Shown here: piece by piece, positions 1-9,424 of the stretch
Layout of the letters: the number at the start of each line of letters is the position of its first letter
Position numbering within the stretch: the first letter of the stretch is position 1
NCBI GenBank assembly: GCA_937910695.1
Contig: CALEMW010000041.1
Location: 1-64,000, forward strand
DNA: 64,000 nucleotides
Source: an uncultured bacterium
Lineage (GTDB): Bacteria > Krumholzibacteriota > Krumholzibacteriia > LZORAL124-64-63
Reading direction: 5' to 3'
Made by a program: the position numbers and the translations under genes
Notes under the pieces: model-generated
The model's database searches: none
What the model saw: the letters and a program-made list of their open reading frames with translations, nothing else
Told to the model about the DNA's origin: nothing

Positions 1-241
1 GCGATGTCCCCCCGCCCACCAGACCGAGGGCCGCCAGCCCGGAGTTCCCTGTCAAACCCCCGAGAGTACCTCCCAGGACGCTGCCCAAAACCCCACCGCC
101 CGCACCACGCCAGAAGCCGGAGCGCTCAGTAGCCTTTGGGTCACCTTGAGCCAGGTAGCCGGCGATGCTCCCGCCGACGCCTGGCATGAAGGCAATCTTC
201 TCAAGCTCATCGAGGAGCCCGTTCAGCATAATTTGGTCCAT
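1..241 (-). CDS. Tagged glycine-rich virion protein, 3' end outside window
   Basis: The gene reads leftward from an ATG at 241 and runs off the left edge, so only the first 80 residues are visible. It begins MDQIMLNGLLDELEKIAF, the best match to the 17-residue N-terminal tag shared by eight proteins here. A glycine/alanine-rich stretch follows (roughly residues 44-80, GGGVLGSVLGGTLGG region) that resembles a glycine-zipper membrane or packing segment. It lies directly downstream of the tail sheath gene in the same direction. The function is unknown. From the tag I infer a capsid-internal or ejected protein. Confidence 0.8.
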   Translation of the reverse strand, partial: MDQIMLNGLLDELEKIAFMPGVGGSIAGYLAQGDPKATERSGFWRGAGGGVLGSVLGGTLGGLTGNSGLAALGLVGGGTS

Positions 242-277
242 TTCAAACTCTCCCCAGCAAGAGCTGTACTACAGGCG

Positions 278-3200
278 TCAAACAACCAAGGTCAGCTTGA
301 TGTAGTTGCAGGGGTAGGGGACATCCAGCAGGACCTGCACCAGCAGGGTGTCAGGGTTCGTCGGGTCCTGCTTGATGTGGACCACCTCGCCGCCGATGAT
401 GATGCCAGCGTCCGCCAGGAAGAGCAGCTGGCCCTTGATGACTGCCGAGATGGTGTCCAGGAAGGACTGGGTGATGTTGAACCGGCCGATGAAGGTCCGG
501 AGCCCGATCCTCATGAACTTCGAGACGTAGTCCACCACCCTGTTGATGGACAGCTCACGCTTCTCGATGGTGGAGGTGTCGGTGGTCAGCTGGTGGCGGC
601 CGTAGACCGCGCTGCCCGCCTGGTCCTGCACCACCCAGAACACCCCACCGCCGGCGCCGATGTTCAGCTGCTTCTTGGAGAACTTGTCGTTCGACCCGAT
701 GACCCGGGTGAAGCCGGTGATGGGGAAGTTGGTGAAGCCCTGCTGCGGGGGCTGCTGCCCCGTCATGCCCGACAGGGCGGCGCAGAGGTAGTACCCCTCA
801 AGCTGCTGCTCGGTGCCTCCGATGCTGGCCGCGCAGGCCTCCGGGGCCACCAGGGTGACCCGGCGGTACTTGTAGGTCTTGGCCAGGTCCACGTAGGCCT
901 TGGCCCGGGCCAGGTAGTCCGGCAGCCCGTTGGTGTCCAGCAGCTTGGCGCCACGCACGTTGAGGGAGAAGGTCTCCGAGATCAAGGTGATGGGCAGGTT
1001 GACGGCGGAGTAGTACGCGTCGTCGTTCTCACCCGGGCTGAAGGTGGTCCGGATGGTGACCTGCGTGCCGTTGAGCCCGCTGATGTTGTACTTCTTGGTG
1101 TCCAGCGAGATGTCCAGGTACACGCCGTCCGAGGCCTGGATGTTGTTGGGATCCACGCCGGCCGCCAGCAGGGCCTGGGACAGGCCCGTCACCTTGGTGT
1201 CGAAGGTGTTGGTGGTCACGTAGTCCCCGTCGGTGCCGGAGGCCACCAGCTTCGGCAGCTTCTCCACGGGCATCTTCGGGTTGATGAAGACGATGCGCTC
1301 ACCCGACTCGTCGGGCTGAGACATGTTGTAGACGTGCGTCCGCCACAGGTCGTGGATCTCCTTCTCCTGGGACAGCGGCGCGATGGCGTAGATCTCATGC
1401 GCCTCCACGAAGGTGGCCGCCCGGGAGTGAGCACCCTCAGTGCCGCCAGGGAAGGGGCTGGAGACCGCATCCACACCCAGACCGGAGACGGAGACACCCG
1501 GGGCGTTCAGGGACGCGAAGTGCAGACCCAGACCCAGGGGGTTGTCGCTGGTGATCGGCTTGAGCGCCGCGGCGATCTCCGTGGTGCCCTCGTAGGTGAG
1601 CAGCCCGGGGCTGGTCGCCTTGGGCGTCACGTCCAGGCGCAGGCCCTTGTAGATCAGCAACATCGAGTTGGCCGCCGTGGCCGTGGGCACGCCCTTGACG
1701 TCCCGGATGAGGTCATGCTTGATCTGCACGTCACCAGCGGTGTTGACCACCAGGTTCGGGGTCGGGCGCGTGGCAGGCAGCGTGGACGGGATGTTCTGGG
1801 CCACGATGGTCCAGTAGGTCTTCTTGAAGGCGCTGTACGCCACCTCCCGGTCCATCCGGAGGTCCGTGACCGCCCCGCCCGGGCCCACCACCTGGATGTA
1901 CCCGACCAGCGCGTTCTCCGCGTACAGCGCGTCACCCACCTGAGGCTTGAAGGGGGCGCCGTTGGCGTAGGAGTTGTCAGTCAGGCCCAGAGTGGAGTTG
2001 GCCGTGCCCTTGGCCACCTCGTACTTGGACTCCTCGCCGGTGTCCGTGGAGCTCAGGCGCAGCTTGCCCTGGTACATGGTGGCGGAAGCCGCCCCCATGG
2101 TGGCGTTGATCTTCGCCAGAAGGGTCGTCTGGGGTGGGTAGTACGCGGTGCCAGCGGTCAGCACCAGGGTGGTGGCCCACACGCCGGCCGTGGTCCCCTG
2201 CTCGATGGGGTACACCACACCGTCCTTGGGGGAGGCCCCGCCGGACTGGAACGCGATGTAGGTGCCTGCGGCGTCGTAGAGCCCGACGGAGGTGCAGGGG
2301 TACGAGACGATTTTGCCCACCGCCGTGTTGATGGCAGCAGCCATGGCCGCCATGTCAGCCGGGGTCGCGAAGGTGACCACCTTCACGATGCCGCCCATGT
2401 ACAGGGCCAGCTTGTTGGTGGTCGGGCCCGAGTAGGAGGAGTCGCCGCACACCAGCGGGTTGGCGTACACCTGCTTGACGTCCTCGGCGATGGCGAACTC
2501 ACCAGAGATGCCGAAGCCCATGGCCACCCAGCCCGAGGAGGTGGAGGCGCTCACGTCGATGGCGATGGTGCTGCCGTCGACCTTGGTGGCCCCGCCCACC
2601 TGGAAGGCGATGAAGGTTCCCGCCGCGTCAGCCACGCCCGTGACGAGAGAGCGGTAGCAAACCGTCTGCCCCACGGTGTTGTTGATGTCGCTGATGGCGT
2701 CAGCGATGTCCGCGGGAACCGCCCCACCGACGTTGAAGGTCACGACCTTGCTCACGCCGTTGACAATCAGGCCGATCTTGTCCGTGATGGCGCCCGGAGC
2801 GGTGTACGCGATGGGCGGGACGATGGCCCCACACTCGAAGGTGATCTCCTGGTTGTAGGCGCCGTCCTCAGAGCAGATGAGGGTCTTGCCGTGCAGGTCC
2901 CCGATGCCAAGCACCTTGGAGCCCGTGAGCACAGCAGCCCCCTCGGCCGCGGTGAAGTCCTCCCCGTAGCAGCGGATGACGGGGGACTGGGTGTCCCCGT
3001 CGCTGTCATCACGCGCCTCGAGGCAGTACCGCTCCGTGCTGGCAGTGAGCTTCAGCAGGGTGTTGCCCGTGCTCAGCAGGTCAGTCCCCACCTTGATGTA
3101 GCCCTCGTCCGAGGTCAGCCGCAGGATCTTGGAGCCGGCCACGGTCTCAGCAGCCAGCACAGCGCCGGCGAAGCCCACGTTGATGGCGTTGACCAGGCTG

Positions 3201-4405
3201 TCCGCCACGTTGGAGGTGCCAGTCATGCCCGCGGCGGCCCAGGCGCTCTTGGCCGCCTCGTAGATCAGCTCGATGTGGGTGTTGTCCCCGAGGATGCCCG
3301 CGCCAGTGTCATGGCCGGCCAGGAAGGACAGGTAGGTTCCAGCGGCGCTGTATACGCCGCTGGCGTTGGAGCGGTAGCAGCAGGCGTAGCCGGTGGCGGC
3401 CATGGAGGCAGCGTTGATATCGGTGACCACGGCGTCCAGGTCGGCCGGGGCCGAAGTCCAGGTCTTCGACACGGTGGTCCCACCGATCTTGATCTTGAAG
3501 GTCTTGTCGTTGGGGTCCGCACCACCCCAGTTGGCCATGACCGTGTCCGCCGCGCTCGGAGCCACCACCAGGTAGCCCGACATGGCGAAGAACTCGCTGG
3601 CGAAGGTGTAGCTCTTCTCCGTGGCGGCCTTCTTGAGGGTCAGGGCCAGCTTCTTCGTGGCCAAGGCCACCGAAGGGAAGGTGATGGCGGAGCCCCCCTC
3701 GACGGAGCTCTTGAAGCCGCGGCGCAGGAAGGTCTCGGTGCGCTTCACCTCGTCCAGGACCACGCTCTGACCTCCGTTGAGGAACACGCGGATGGTGCTC
3801 TCGTCAAAGTCCAGCTGGGTGCCCAGGTTGCGAGGGTCCGGGAACACACGCTGCGGGACGTAGACCTTGTCCTGCTTGTAGGTCCCCTTCCCGTAGGCCA
3901 TCCAGTAGTCGGCCAGGCTCAGCAGGGCGTTGGCGTCCCCGTCCAAGATCTGGAGGGACTCGGTGTCCCCCGTGCCCGTGGTGCGGAGCATCAGGTAGGT
4001 GTCCGAGCCCTTCGTCACCACATAAGGAGCCCAGCCGCTCGGCTTGATGGTGGCCGAGTTGATCTGGTCCTTCACCTGGGAGGCGGTGAGGCCGACGGCG
4101 CCCTTGTCCACGAACGTGACCGACCAGGTGGGCCCGCCCTTGTAGCTCAGCTTCAGGGTCTTGCCATCGAGCGTGAGGTAGGGGCCCTTGACCGCCGACG
4201 TGATGATCGCCGGCAGCACCAGCGCGGCGTCGGAGTTGAGGATCTGGTTCCCGGAGGAGTCCAGAGCGTAGGCCTCCAGGACCTGGTAGCACGGCCCCAC
4301 CACGAACGGAACCAGGGTGGGGGTCACAACCGTGGTTGAGACCGTGGCAAACTTCTGGATGACCTGGATCCCGGGCTTGTCCAATTCGGCGTACTGGGTC
4401 GTCAT
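278..4405 (-). CDS. Contractile tail sheath protein with repeated insert domains
   Basis: This 1375-residue protein forms the contractile sheath around the tail tube. The N-terminus (DKPGIQVIQKFA) has the PG-x-x-V strand typical of sheath proteins. The C-terminal 450 residues carry the conserved sheath core: LVAPEACAAS, then INRVVDYVSKFMRIGLRTF and FNITQSFLDTISAVIKGQL, ending in a beta-strand (YIKLTLVV). The protein is two to three times longer than common sheaths (T4 gp18 has 659 residues). The extra length includes three related modules, near residues 310-375, 545-610 and 660-730. Each has a V-x-x-F strand, a D-x-x-x-x-I-N helix and a Y-D/S-A-A-G-T-Y/F-I-A-F strand. They are probably surface-exposed insertions. 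An equally long open frame on the other strand is a GC-rich shadow. Confidence 0.95.
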   Translation of the reverse strand: MTTQYAELDKPGIQVIQKFATVSTTVVTPTLVPFVVGPCYQVLEAYALDSSGNQILNSDAALVLPAIITSAVKGPYLTLDGKTLKLSYKGGPTWSVTFVDKGAVGLTASQVKDQINSATIKPSGWAPYVVTKGSDTYLMLRTTGTGDTESLQILDGDANALLSLADYWMAYGKGTYKQDKVYVPQRVFPDPRNLGTQLDFDESTIRVFLNGGQSVVLDEVKRTETFLRRGFKSSVEGGSAITFPSVALATKKLALTLKKAATEKSYTFASEFFAMSGYLVVAPSAADTVMANWGGADPNDKTFKIKIGGTTVSKTWTSAPADLDAVVTDINAASMAATGYACCYRSNASGVYSAAGTYLSFLAGHDTGAGILGDNTHIELIYEAAKSAWAAAGMTGTSNVADSLVNAINVGFAGAVLAAETVAGSKILRLTSDEGYIKVGTDLLSTGNTLLKLTASTERYCLEARDDSDGDTQSPVIRCYGEDFTAAEGAAVLTGSKVLGIGDLHGKTLICSEDGAYNQEITFECGAIVPPIAYTAPGAITDKIGLIVNGVSKVVTFNVGGAVPADIADAISDINNTVGQTVCYRSLVTGVADAAGTFIAFQVGGATKVDGSTIAIDVSASTSSGWVAMGFGISGEFAIAEDVKQVYANPLVCGDSSYSGPTTNKLALYMGGIVKVVTFATPADMAAMAAAINTAVGKIVSYPCTSVGLYDAAGTYIAFQSGGASPKDGVVYPIEQGTTAGVWATTLVLTAGTAYYPPQTTLLAKINATMGAASATMYQGKLRLSSTDTGEESKYEVAKGTANSTLGLTDNSYANGAPFKPQVGDALYAENALVGYIQVVGPGGAVTDLRMDREVAYSAFKKTYWTIVAQNIPSTLPATRPTPNLVVNTAGDVQIKHDLIRDVKGVPTATAANSMLLIYKGLRLDVTPKATSPGLLTYEGTTEIAAALKPITSDNPLGLGLHFASLNAPGVSVSGLGVDAVSSPFPGGTEGAHSRAATFVEAHEIYAIAPLSQEKEIHDLWRTHVYNMSQPDESGERIVFINPKMPVEKLPKLVASGTDGDYVTTNTFDTKVTGLSQALLAAGVDPNNIQASDGVYLDISLDTKKYNISGLNGTQVTIRTTFSPGENDDAYYSAVNLPITLISETFSLNVRGAKLLDTNGLPDYLARAKAYVDLAKTYKYRRVTLVAPEACAASIGGTEQQLEGYYLCAALSGMTGQQPPQQGFTNFPITGFTRVIGSNDKFSKKQLNIGAGGGVFWVVQDQAGSAVYGRHQLTTDTSTIEKRELSINRVVDYVSKFMRIGLRTFIGRFNITQSFLDTISAVIKGQLLFLADAGIIIGGEVVHIKQDPTNPDTLLVQVLLDVPYPCNYIKLTLVV

Positions 4406-4415
4406 GACTCGCTCC

Positions 4416-5180
4416 TTATTCCTTGACCTTGATTGTGATGTCCAGTCCTGTCAGCCCCGGCCGTGCTGGCGTCCTCGGTGGGAACCTCGGGGGCATGATC
4501 GCGTTGTTCGCGGTCATCTCCCGTACCTGTGTGAACTCAGGGGTCGTGCGGATCTGGTCCACTCGCAAGCGGATCTCCCGCAGCATGTGGTGCTGATTCT
4601 TTGTCGTCACGGAGCCATAGACCTGCAAGAAGGTCGGGATGGCCACCGAGGTGTTGAACCACTCCCCCTCCGTGTCCCCCTGAACAATGGCGCCAGCTGG
4701 TGACGGGGACCCGATAGAGGGGGGAGCAATCCTATGAATCATGGGCTCTTTGGTCAGGATCTCTGCCAGCATCCAAAAATGGTTGGCGGTGACCCAGGCC
4801 AACTGCTCTGATTCCAGGTCGTTCCTGGAGCAGTGGTTGATGCTCATGGTGGTGCTGACGAGGTCCGTGAACTTCTTCTGGCGCCCAGGCATGGGCACTG
4901 ACTGCTGCCCCCCGATGGTCAGGTTGGCCCAGGACATGGGGCCTCGCACGGTATTGATGGCGGGGCGTTGGCCTACGTCCTTGAGACGGATGGGGTTCTC
5001 GTCCGTGATGAAGATCTCAGAGTCAGAGCCTGGGGTCCAAAGGAACTCCCCCCGCTCAGAAAAGCCGTACAGGGCCTGTAGGAAGGCAACAAACGTCTTC
5101 CTCAGCGCTGTGACCGGCGCGTCTCTCCACTCCGACGCCTCAGGCGCCTGCACGGGAGACCCTGTTCCCAGATCTCTCAT
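4416..5180 (-). CDS. Virion protein of unknown role next to sheath
   Basis: This 254-residue protein is encoded immediately upstream of the sheath in the same operon. Its ATG overlaps the stop of the next gene upstream (ATGA type). I see no diagnostic motif. It is a mixed alpha/beta soluble protein with a proline-rich stretch near the C-terminus (MPPRFPPRTPARPG), no signal peptide and no membrane segment. By position it could be a tail terminator, tail completion or neck protein, but that is inference only. Confidence 0.8.
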   Translation of the reverse strand: MRDLGTGSPVQAPEASEWRDAPVTALRKTFVAFLQALYGFSERGEFLWTPGSDSEIFITDENPIRLKDVGQRPAINTVRGPMSWANLTIGGQQSVPMPGRQKKFTDLVSTTMSINHCSRNDLESEQLAWVTANHFWMLAEILTKEPMIHRIAPPSIGSPSPAGAIVQGDTEGEWFNTSVAIPTFLQVYGSVTTKNQHHMLREIRLRVDQIRTTPEFTQVREMTANNAIMPPRFPPRTPARPGLTGLDITIKVKE

Positions 5181-5740
5181 CCCTTGTCGCTCTCCGAGAC
5201 CCTGTCCATCAGTTCCCTGCTCCAGGCGCTCTGGCCCAGAGCTGCTACGCCACCAGCACCAGCGGCCAGGCCCATCCCGACACGCAGTGCCTTGCCCGGG
5301 GTGTGCTTTGCGAACCGCGTGTTCATCAGCGCCTTCTTGAGTGGCCTGCCCATCAGACCGAAGGTGCCCATCCCCAGGCCAGCGCCAGCCGCACCAACCG
5401 CCCCATGGCGAAGGAGAGCCTTCACCTTGTTCTTGGTGATGCGGTCCTTGTCCGCCGGGCCCGCTGGAGTCTGCTGAGCGGTCTTGGAGAACATCACTTT
5501 AAACAGGTTGTGGCGCTGTTTGTCTGTCTGGTGCTTCTGTGCGTACCCCACAGGACTAATTTTTCTCTTAATCAGTGCTCGCTGTGCCTTATCTCCGGCG
5601 CGGACGCCCGCTTCAATTAGGTTCTTGGGGGCCTGGTCCCCACCCTTCCGCAAAATTGAGTCCCCCAGCCTGAGCGCTCTTTTTATCCCGGAGATCTTCT
5701 CCAGCTCATCTCCAAAAGCCGCGAGGGTTGTGGGGTCCAT
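5177..5740 (-). CDS. Tagged glycine-zipper virion protein
   Basis: This 187-residue protein starts MDPTTLAAFGDELEKISG, matching the shared N-terminal tag. The frame is open 15 codons further upstream. I chose the ATG at 5740 because it has AGGAG seven bases upstream, forms a TGATG overlap with the preceding stop, and places the tag at residue 1. After the tag comes a basic region, then two hydrophobic glycine/alanine segments near residues 125-150 and 155-175 that could insert in membranes or pack as glycine zippers. No enzymatic motif is visible. It is probably a capsid-internal or ejected protein. Confidence 0.85.
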   Translation of the reverse strand: MDPTTLAAFGDELEKISGIKRALRLGDSILRKGGDQAPKNLIEAGVRAGDKAQRALIKRKISPVGYAQKHQTDKQRHNLFKVMFSKTAQQTPAGPADKDRITKNKVKALLRHGAVGAAGAGLGMGTFGLMGRPLKKALMNTRFAKHTPGKALRVGMGLAAGAGGVAALGQSAWSRELMDRVSESDKG

Positions 5741-6609
5741 CAAAAAACTCCTGAGAGCCTGGCACCGCTCAAGGCACCCAAGCATTGGGGATTGGTGAAG
5801 TTCCTCTCCGGGCTCGGCTTCAGCGAGGCGAGGTCGTCGATGTTGATATGGATATCAAACTCCACATCCCCCGGCGTGATCTCGTGCAAGCTGATCTCCT
5901 GCCTCAACGTGGCCCGAAGCCTTTCCGTGCTGCTTACTGTGACAATTCTCCAACGTCTGTTCTCCGGCTCCACCAGTATATCCCGCGGCTTCACAGGGGG
6001 GAAGGCAGAGAGTCGCCCATTGGTGTTCGACTGCTGCGTCTCCCCCACCCCCATGGGCTGTGTGCTCTTGGGAGAAGGCTCAATCTGTACCCAGCACTCT
6101 ATTGGGTGCATGTACCCGCCGGCGAAACCTGTGTCGTAGCAGGTGGGGCACCTGGACCTCTTGCTCTTACGCAGCGTGGGGTCCCAGCAGGTGGGGCAGT
6201 GCTGCCCGAAGGTGCGCGCGGGGAACAACCAGCACCTCCGCCCGATGTACTCCTGGAAGAGAACCTGCTCCTGCACTCGGATCTCTGTGGCGATCAGGTC
6301 TGGCTCGGCCGCCATGCGGGCGGGCTCAGAGTAGATGACGTCGGAGGTGTCCGCCTTTCGCACGCTCTTGATGCGGTAGAAGATCGTGCGCCAGCGGTGC
6401 AGGAGGTCAACTCGGTGGTCGATGAAGCGGTAGCGGTCTTGGAAGGGGCCCGCGATGTTGTCGTAGGGGCCTCGCGCGCTCTCGGAGCGTTCGACGTACC
6501 AGTCGTAGTCCAGGGGGTCGAGGGGGGTGTTCTCGATCTCCCAGAAGAGTATCAGCCGGTCAAGAGTGAACGACCTGACCCGAAGGTTCGTGAACGCAAT
6601 GTTTGGCAC
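5740..6609 (-). CDS. Virion protein with zinc ribbon and Ig/FN3-like N-terminus
   Basis: This 289-residue protein begins at a GTG. A beta-rich N-terminal region (about residues 1-90) reads like a fibronectin/Ig-type domain. It is followed by a four-cysteine zinc ribbon at about residues 138-158 (CPTCWDP then CPTCYDTGF), and then a beta-rich tail. This arrangement resembles head-to-tail or baseplate-linked proteins of large myoviruses, but I cannot assign a precise role. Its stop overlaps the start of the tagged gene downstream (TGATG), so the two are translationally coupled. Confidence 0.85.
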   Translation of the reverse strand: MPNIAFTNLRVRSFTLDRLILFWEIENTPLDPLDYDWYVERSESARGPYDNIAGPFQDRYRFIDHRVDLLHRWRTIFYRIKSVRKADTSDVIYSEPARMAAEPDLIATEIRVQEQVLFQEYIGRRCWLFPARTFGQHCPTCWDPTLRKSKRSRCPTCYDTGFAGGYMHPIECWVQIEPSPKSTQPMGVGETQQSNTNGRLSAFPPVKPRDILVEPENRRWRIVTVSSTERLRATLRQEISLHEITPGDVEFDIHINIDDLASLKPSPERNFTNPQCLGALSGARLSGVF

Positions 6610-6621
6610 ACCTGGCGCTAC

Positions 6622-7446
6622 CTACCGGCCGCTGCCGAACAGCTTCTTCCGGTTGAGGTACGCTGCCGTGCCACCGCCGGCCGCCGCCAGTGCCGCGGCG
6701 CCACCGAGGAGCTTGCCCTTGTTGCCACCGGCCCACTGGAGGACCTTGCTTGCCTTGCTCGCGGCCGTGCTGGAGGACTTGCCTCCTGGCATGACCGTAA
6801 GGTGCGGAGCCTTGGCCTTGGGTGTCGTGGTCTTGGGGGCCTCCGTGATGGTCTCCACAGCCTTCTTCACCTCTTCACGCACCGCCGGCGCCGGCGGCTT
6901 CTTCCTGCCCGTGGTGATGTCGTTGGCCGCGTCGAAGAGGCTCTGGGTTCCGGCGCCCCGTTTGGGGGCCGAGGAGGCCTGGGGAAGGCTTGCCTTCGGC
7001 CCGCGGGCCTTCGCGCGAGCCCTCTTGTCCGCGCGCAGATCTGCGTTGATCTGCTTCTGGTTCGCGGGGGTGATCATGACCTTCCCCTGCGGGACACCCT
7101 TGTCATGGCGGTCGATCGCAGAGCGGAGGGAAGGATCCATGGCGATCTTCAGCATGTCCGCGGCCGAGAAGGCCAGGGCGCTGATGCCCTCGGGGCCCAG
7201 GTAGGCGACCTTGTCCATGAAGCCGGACAGGATCTGCGCCTGAAGGGCGGCGGTGGGGGAGACCGCGGCGAGCTTCACAGGAGCTCTGTACTGCGCGTTC
7301 TCCACGAGGGGATTGGCCATTCCCACCTTCTCCATGAACTCCTCCAGCTCGTCCACGGACATGGTGTCCAGGGTCGGCTGAATGCTGGCCTGCTTGGTGA
7401 GCTCACTGCTTCGGTTGGCTTCTCTCAGCCAGGTATCCAGGGACAT
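6622..7446 (-). CDS. Basic virion protein with K-x-A motifs
   Basis: The frame extends further upstream into the preceding gene. The ATG at 7446 has AGGAGG eight bases before it and is the likely start, giving 274 residues. The protein has an acidic/helical N-terminus with ELTKQAS at residues 15-21 and an internal MSVDELEEFMEKVGM that resembles the shared tag. A long lysine/arginine/proline-rich middle follows, then a C-terminal glycine/alanine helix (GGAAALAAAGGG) before a basic end. It looks like a capsid-internal DNA-associated or scaffold-type protein. No known family was recognised. Confidence 0.85.
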   Translation of the reverse strand: MSLDTWLREANRSSELTKQASIQPTLDTMSVDELEEFMEKVGMANPLVENAQYRAPVKLAAVSPTAALQAQILSGFMDKVAYLGPEGISALAFSAADMLKIAMDPSLRSAIDRHDKGVPQGKVMITPANQKQINADLRADKRARAKARGPKASLPQASSAPKRGAGTQSLFDAANDITTGRKKPPAPAVREEVKKAVETITEAPKTTTPKAKAPHLTVMPGGKSSSTAASKASKVLQWAGGNKGKLLGGAAALAAAGGGTAAYLNRKKLFGSGR

Positions 7447-7450
7447 CCGA

Positions 7451-8989
7451 TTATCCTCCTCGTGAAACGTGTTTGGCGAGGGCTTGAAAGCCCTTTTGCA
7501 AGTGTGGTCCTGCTCCGGCGCCGATACCGGCCCCTGTGACTGCCGCGAGGGCAGCACCGAGCCTTGGATTCTCTCTCGAAGCTCTGGCGACGTCCAGCTG
7601 TGCGCGTGTGATCGTGCGCCTGAAGTCCCCGGTGGCCCCTTGATCCTTGTTCTTGTTGTGCTCCGAGAGCTCCCGCAGCTTTGAGGCCAGCTCAATCTCC
7701 CGGTCAGACTTGCCCGACTTGCCCGGGCGGTTGGTGAACGACTGAATCCCGGCGGCCATGGGGGCACCGATGGCTGCACCAATCAGGCGCGCCTGAAGAA
7801 CGGGGTCGAGAGCGGACTGCTTGATGGCCTCCGCCGCGGCCGGGTCCTCCCCAGGCATGCCCACGGGCTTGGTCACCGTGTTCGAGACGGTCTCGGTCAC
7901 CCTGGGGATCTTCCCGGGCTTGGGGGGCTGCCCCTGAGCTGCGGGGTCCTGCCCGGACGGGTCCTGTTGCATCTGTGCAGGGTCCTGCTGCATCTGCGCC
8001 GGATCGGGCTGTGGCTCTGGCGGCGCCGGCGGCGCCGCGGGAGGAACGGGGTCCGTCAGAGCAATCTGCTGAAGCTGTTCACGCAGCTGCTGCACGGCCT
8101 GCCGGGTCTGCATGGACACCTCGGAGAGGTTGTACGCCTCCTCCTTGGCCGCCAGGGCCTCTTGGCGGGCCATCTCCGCTTCCTGCTGGGTCTGCTGCAC
8201 CTGCTGCCCTGCCTGCATGGCCTGCTCTTGGGCCATCTGGGCTTCCTGCTGTGCCTGCTGAGCCATCTGCTGCCCGGCCTGCTCTCCCTGGAGGGCCTGG
8301 TCCAGGCGCGCCTCGAGGTGCTGGATCTGGTTGTCCTTGGCCATGTCATCCATGGCCCGCTCCACGTCCGTCATGGGCGCGCCCTCTGGCGGCCCGGGAG
8401 GGCCGGGGGAGGCGGCGACGTTGGACATATCCTGTGGCATGTCCGGTGCAACCATCTCAGGGGCCATCTGGGGCAGCTCCTCAACCCCTGTGTCGAGCCC
8501 TGCTTCTTGAGCCATCTTGAGGAAGAGGGAGGCGGTCTTCTTCTTCCCCTTCAGGAAGATCTGGCGGGGCTCCATCCGGGCCAGGTCGCTGCTCTGGCCC
8601 AGGCTCTTGCCTGTCTGCCTCCCTATGAGGGAGCCGAGGGCCGTGGCTCCAACAGCGGCCAGGGGATTTCTGCGCACGGCCTTGGAGACCATGGAGCTGC
8701 TGCCGAGAGCCGCCCCGAGGACGGTGCCGGCCGCGGCGCCCTTCCGTTCACCCTTGGTGCGCCGGAGGTTGCCCCGGTGCCTGAAGTTGGCTGTGATGTC
8801 CTGGGAGATTCCGCTGGACCGGCCCTTGCGGCGAGCGTCGTTGTCCGCCTGGCGCTCCGCAGCGAGACGCTCCCTGAAGGCCGCGTGGGGGTCGGCTCCA
8901 GCCACCTTGTTCAGGGTGACGAGGAAGTCCGCCGCGGAGCGGAAGGGGATCTCGGTGTCGAGCAGTTCTTTATCAAAGAAGTCGCTCAT
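7451..8989 (-). CDS. Large coiled-coil, Gln/Pro-rich virion protein
   Basis: This 512-residue protein has three parts. The N-terminal region includes NKVAGADP (residues 28-35) and a glycine-zipper-like segment (GAAAGTVLGAALGS, about 83-96). The central part, about residues 210-310, is a glutamine/alanine/glutamate-rich coiled coil (repeats such as QQAQQEAQMAQEQ). A proline/glutamine-rich low-complexity linker follows, containing a DPAQMQQ direct repeat. The C-terminus has two more alanine/glycine-rich helices. The mix of coiled coil and small-residue helices suggests an internal core or ejection protein, though no family was recognised. SD-start overlaps connect it to both neighbours. Confidence 0.88.
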   Translation of the reverse strand: MSDFFDKELLDTEIPFRSAADFLVTLNKVAGADPHAAFRERLAAERQADNDARRKGRSSGISQDITANFRHRGNLRRTKGERKGAAAGTVLGAALGSSSMVSKAVRRNPLAAVGATALGSLIGRQTGKSLGQSSDLARMEPRQIFLKGKKKTASLFLKMAQEAGLDTGVEELPQMAPEMVAPDMPQDMSNVAASPGPPGPPEGAPMTDVERAMDDMAKDNQIQHLEARLDQALQGEQAGQQMAQQAQQEAQMAQEQAMQAGQQVQQTQQEAEMARQEALAAKEEAYNLSEVSMQTRQAVQQLREQLQQIALTDPVPPAAPPAPPEPQPDPAQMQQDPAQMQQDPSGQDPAAQGQPPKPGKIPRVTETVSNTVTKPVGMPGEDPAAAEAIKQSALDPVLQARLIGAAIGAPMAAGIQSFTNRPGKSGKSDREIELASKLRELSEHNKNKDQGATGDFRRTITRAQLDVARASRENPRLGAALAAVTGAGIGAGAGPHLQKGFQALAKHVSRGG

Positions 8990-8990
8990 A

Positions 8991-9422
8991 TCAGGCCTCG
9001 TAGACCAGCATGAAGGTGTCGCCGTTGGCGCCCTTGTTGCCGATGGCGATGATGTTGGCCTTGGGGATCTTGTTGGCCCCCACGGTGACAGCGACCAGGC
9101 CCAACTTGGCCATCGCCGTGCCGCTGGCCAGCACGTCGTTCTCCCTCACGAGGGCCACGCGGATGTCCTGCCCGTTGCCCTGCATGTAGTTGCGCGCCCG
9201 GGCCACCTGGGCAGTGCACTGCGTGTTGATCTCCTCGATGATGTCCTTCGGGTACATCTCTGACCCGGTGAAGGTGACCGTGGCTGCTGGTGTGGTAAAC
9301 ACCAAGGTCAGGCCCTTCAAATCGAGAGGCAAGTTGATGGGGACCTTGCCTACCACGACGTCGTTGAGGAAATCCTGTAGCTCAATGCCCGTGTTGAAAT
9401 CTCTGACGTAGAAGCTCGCCAT
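8991..9422 (-). CDS. Small beta-rich virion protein
   Basis: This 143-residue protein starts at an ATG with AGGAGG nine bases upstream. It is rich in beta strands (LTLVFTTPAATVTFTG, then IRVALVRENDVL, then LVAVTVG), with one helix (KDIIEEINTQCTAQVARAR). The strand-then-D-x-x-x-x-I-N-helix order resembles the repeated modules of the sheath, so a related fold is possible. It could be a tail or head decoration protein. There is no signal peptide or membrane segment. Confidence 0.85.
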   Translation of the reverse strand: MASFYVRDFNTGIELQDFLNDVVVGKVPINLPLDLKGLTLVFTTPAATVTFTGSEMYPKDIIEEINTQCTAQVARARNYMQGNGQDIRVALVRENDVLASGTAMAKLGLVAVTVGANKIPKANIIAIGNKGANGDTFMLVYEA

Positions 9423-9424
9423 GA

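Noticed and set aside
146-4339. 1397-codon rightward open frame opposite the sheath gene
   Set aside because: Composition is Gly/Val/Arg/His-rich with no domain logic. It mirrors the sheath gene on a GC-rich template and has no RBS or operon support.
5785-7539. 584-codon rightward open frame
   Set aside because: Antisense shadow of the zinc-ribbon and basic virion genes. Low complexity and no SD.
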